Made by a program: the position numbers and the translations under genes. A DNA stretch of 64,000 nucleotides from Sphingomonadales bacterium (GTDB taxonomy: Bacteria; Pseudomonadota; Alphaproteobacteria; Sphingomonadales; Sphingomonadaceae): assembly GCA_027490095.1 (NCBI GenBank), contig JAIXYT010000020.1, forward strand, positions 58,797-122,796, read 5' to 3'. The notes under the pieces were generated by a model, which was given only the letters and a program-made list of their open reading frames with translations, was not told the origin of the DNA and made no database searches. Each line of letters opens with the position of its first letter. Within the stretch, counting starts at the first letter, position 1. Below, one piece after another: positions 62,730 through 64,000 of the stretch.

Positions 62730-62842
62730 CGGCAAGGTTTTGCTGGGTCGCCTGTGCGGCGAGGTTTTGGTTGGTCGCCTGTAGGGCGGAGTTTTGGTTG
62801 GTCGCCTGTAGGGCGAAGTTTTGGTTGGTCGCCTGTAGGGCG
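62730..62842 (-). repeat. 27-base tandem repeat in the rpsU upstream region
   Basis: Three full copies begin at 62747, 62774 and 62801, a partial one at 62828, and a degenerate half copy precedes them. Each has GTCGCCTGTAGGGCG followed by GTTTTGGTTG in plus-strand sense with few changes. The unit is nine codons long, so frames stay open across it; in frame with rpsU it would encode copies of ALQATNQN. Located 138-250 bases upstream of the rpsU start and 49 bases before COQ9, it may influence one of the divergent promoters. Confidence 0.9.
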
Positions 62843-62890
62843 ACAGGCCGCCGCCTTTCCTGACCCCCGGAAAGCCCGTAAGGGATCGGC

Positions 62891-63562
62891 ATGGCAGACA
62901 CCATCCCCTACGCCGACATGACGCTCGACGAGCTGCGCCCCCATCTGGTGGAGGCGATGTTGCCGCATGTGCCGTTCGACGGCTGGACGGAAGGCGCGCT
63001 GGAGACAGCTGCGGCGGAGCTGGGCATCAAGCCGGCGGTCGCGCGGCTCGCCTTTCCCGGCGGCGCCTTCCAGATGGTCGACGCATATATCCGCACGGCG
63101 GATGCGAAGATGATTGCGGCGCTGGACAATCCCGCATTCCACGCGCTGAAGATCCGGCAGAAGATCACCACGGCAATCCGCACCCGGCTGGAACAGGCGA
63201 CAGCGCACCGCGAGGCGATCCGGCGGGCTGCCGCCGTGCTGGCCTTTCCGGCCAATGCGCGCAAGACGGCAGGGCTGACCTGGCGGACCGCCGACACCAT
63301 CTGGCGGCTGGCGGGCGACACCTCGACCGACTTCAACCATTATTCCAAGCGCGCGCTGGCTGGCAGCGTCTATGCCGCGACGCTGCTGTACTGGCTCAAC
63401 GACGAGAGCGAGGGGTCGGCCGACAGCTGGGCGTTTCTCGACCGGCGGATCGCAGGCGTGATGCGGATCGAGACCGCCAAGGCGAAGCTGAAGGCGCGGA
63501 CCGGCGAGGGGCCGAGCCTTTTGCGGTTCCTGGGGCGGCTCCGCTATCCTGTGGAGGGCTGA
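62891..63562 (+). CDS. COQ9 family protein, ubiquinone biosynthesis
   Basis: 223 residues. TetR-like all-helical fold of COQ9: [100 protein letters not shown] (the WRxAGDxSxDxNxYxxR motif is the hallmark). COQ9 binds lipids and supports the COQ7 hydroxylation step. It is upstream of feoA, feoB. Confidence 0.92.
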   Translation: MADTIPYADMTLDELRPHLVEAMLPHVPFDGWTEGALETAAAELGIKPAVARLAFPGGAFQMVDAYIRTADAKMIAALDNPAFHALKIRQKITTAIRTRLEQATAHREAIRRAAAVLAFPANARKTAGLTWRTADTIWRLAGDTSTDFNHYSKRALAGSVYAATLLYWLNDESEGSADSWAFLDRRIAGVMRIETAKAKLKARTGEGPSLLRFLGRLRYPVEG

Positions 63563-63609
63563 GGCTTTCCGGCTTTCCTTCCCCGGCGCTTGTTGATAGG
63601 CGTTCGCAA

Positions 63610-63849
63610 GTGAGCACCCCGACACTCGACACATTGGCGCCCGGCGCCCTGGCCCGGGTTGCCGGCTTTGCGCCGGTGGCGCCGGACATTGCCGACCGCC
63701 TGCTGGAGCTGGGGTTCGACGAAGGCGCCGAGGTGGAGACGCTGCACCGGGCGCCGCTGGGAGACCCGATTGCGGTGCGGGTCGACGGATCGGTCGTGGC
63801 GCTGCGGCGGGCGCTGGCGCGCGCGGTGCTGGTGACGGACGCGGCATGA
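63610..63849 (+). CDS. feoA: Ferrous iron transport protein A
   Basis: 79 residues from a GTG start. SH3-like FeoA: LDTLAPGALARVAGFAPVAP, IADRLLELGFDEGAEVETLH, APLGDPIAVRVDGSVVALRR, ending at ALARAVLV. It is a small partner of FeoB. Its stop overlaps the feoB start by four bases. Confidence 0.93.
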   Translation: MSTPTLDTLAPGALARVAGFAPVAPDIADRLLELGFDEGAEVETLHRAPLGDPIAVRVDGSVVALRRALARAVLVTDAA

Positions 63850-64000
63850 CGGTCAGCACGCCGGTGGCCGCGCGGCCGGGCGACGGCGCGGAGCAGCGCC
63901 CGGGCGCACGCCTGCCGCTGGTGGCGGTGGTGGGCCATCCCAATGCCGGAAAGACAAGCCTGTTCAACGCTTTGTCGGGTGCGCGGCAGAAGGTGGGCAA
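63846..64000 (+). CDS. feoB: Ferrous iron transport protein B, 3' truncated by window edge
   Basis: The first 51 codons are in the window: a 30-residue N-terminal extension and the G1 motif of the G domain, VVGHPNAGKTSLFNALSGAR. FeoB is the GTP-dependent membrane importer of Fe2+. ATG overlaps the feoA stop (ATGA). The rest lies beyond the window. Confidence 0.93.
   Translation, partial: MTVSTPVAARPGDGAEQRPGARLPLVAVVGHPNAGKTSLFNALSGARQKVG

Noticed and set aside
62730..62842. Tandem repeat considered as a CRISPR array
   Set aside because: The units are contiguous with no unique spacers, are too few, and no cas gene is near.
62726..64000. Minus-strand frame of 424 codons opposite COQ9, feoA and the tandem repeat
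   Set aside because: It is antisense to three supported genes. Its only regular part is the tandem repeat, which is open in several frames because its period is a multiple of three.
1..64000. tRNA, rRNA, prophage, insertion sequences and integrative elements
   Set aside because: I looked for T-loop-like motifs, transposase or integrase sequence and long terminal repeats and found none; the only RNA gene I can support is SRP RNA.

Overview
This window comes from a high-GC alphaproteobacterium, most likely a member of the Sphingomonadales. Gene order supports this (dnaE-lolD-lolCE-proS; thiG-aroQ-accB-accC; YdcF-plsC-DUF2125-SRP RNA-dnaX-ybaB; COQ9-feoA-feoB). So does a bamA-skp-fabZ cluster without lpxD, lpxA or lpxB, as expected of bacteria that carry glycosphingolipids instead of LPS. 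Almost the whole window is coding. Because GC is high, most real genes have long empty frames on the opposite strand, and these were left out.

Layout. Bases 1-4.4 kb hold a leucine-degradation remnant (C-terminal part of a biotin-dependent carboxylase alpha chain, and isovaleryl-CoA dehydrogenase), an XRE regulator coupled to a membrane protein, and mobA. From 15.3 kb back to 4.4 kb (minus strand) runs a superoperon of translation and envelope genes: rpsB, tsf, pyrH, frr, uppS, cdsA, dxr, rseP, bamA, skp, fabZ. Between 15.4 and 27.2 kb are a lysoplasmalogenase-like membrane protein, a DUF1993 protein, dnaE, a duplicated His-rich metal-binding protein, lolD, lolC/E, proS (with an internal low-GC patch), an unassigned 450-base gap ending in a terminator, a secreted protein, pyrG and secG.

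From 27.2 to 36.8 kb lies the accessory part: a minus-strand operon of a secreted protein, an outer-membrane barrel and a TonB-dependent receptor, facing a small ferredoxin-fold-like protein and three AraC-type regulators, then an acyl-CoA dehydrogenase. From 36.9 to 49.4 kb the housekeeping content returns: a zinc-ribbon membrane protein, YdcF, plsC, DUF2125, SRP RNA, dnaX, ybaB, recN, bamD, a 2H phosphoesterase, ppiD, trpE. A PLP-dependent decarboxylase follows trpE where trpG is usually found.

From 50.9 to 64 kb are moaA, nadK, an esterase, rppH, a strikingly palindromic 190-base intergenic array, a thiS-thiG fusion, aroQ, accBC, a lower-GC orphan XRE regulator with palindromic sites upstream, a DbpA-like DEAD-box helicase between two 33-base exact repeats, a secreted protein, an FKBP isomerase, rpsU preceded by a 27-base tandem repeat, COQ9, feoA and the start of feoB.

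I see no prophage, CRISPR array, transposase, rRNA or tRNA. The most unusual content is the palindromic repeat family, the 27-base tandem repeat before rpsU, the proS mosaic, the thiS-thiG fusion, and the regulated envelope locus at 27-35 kb.
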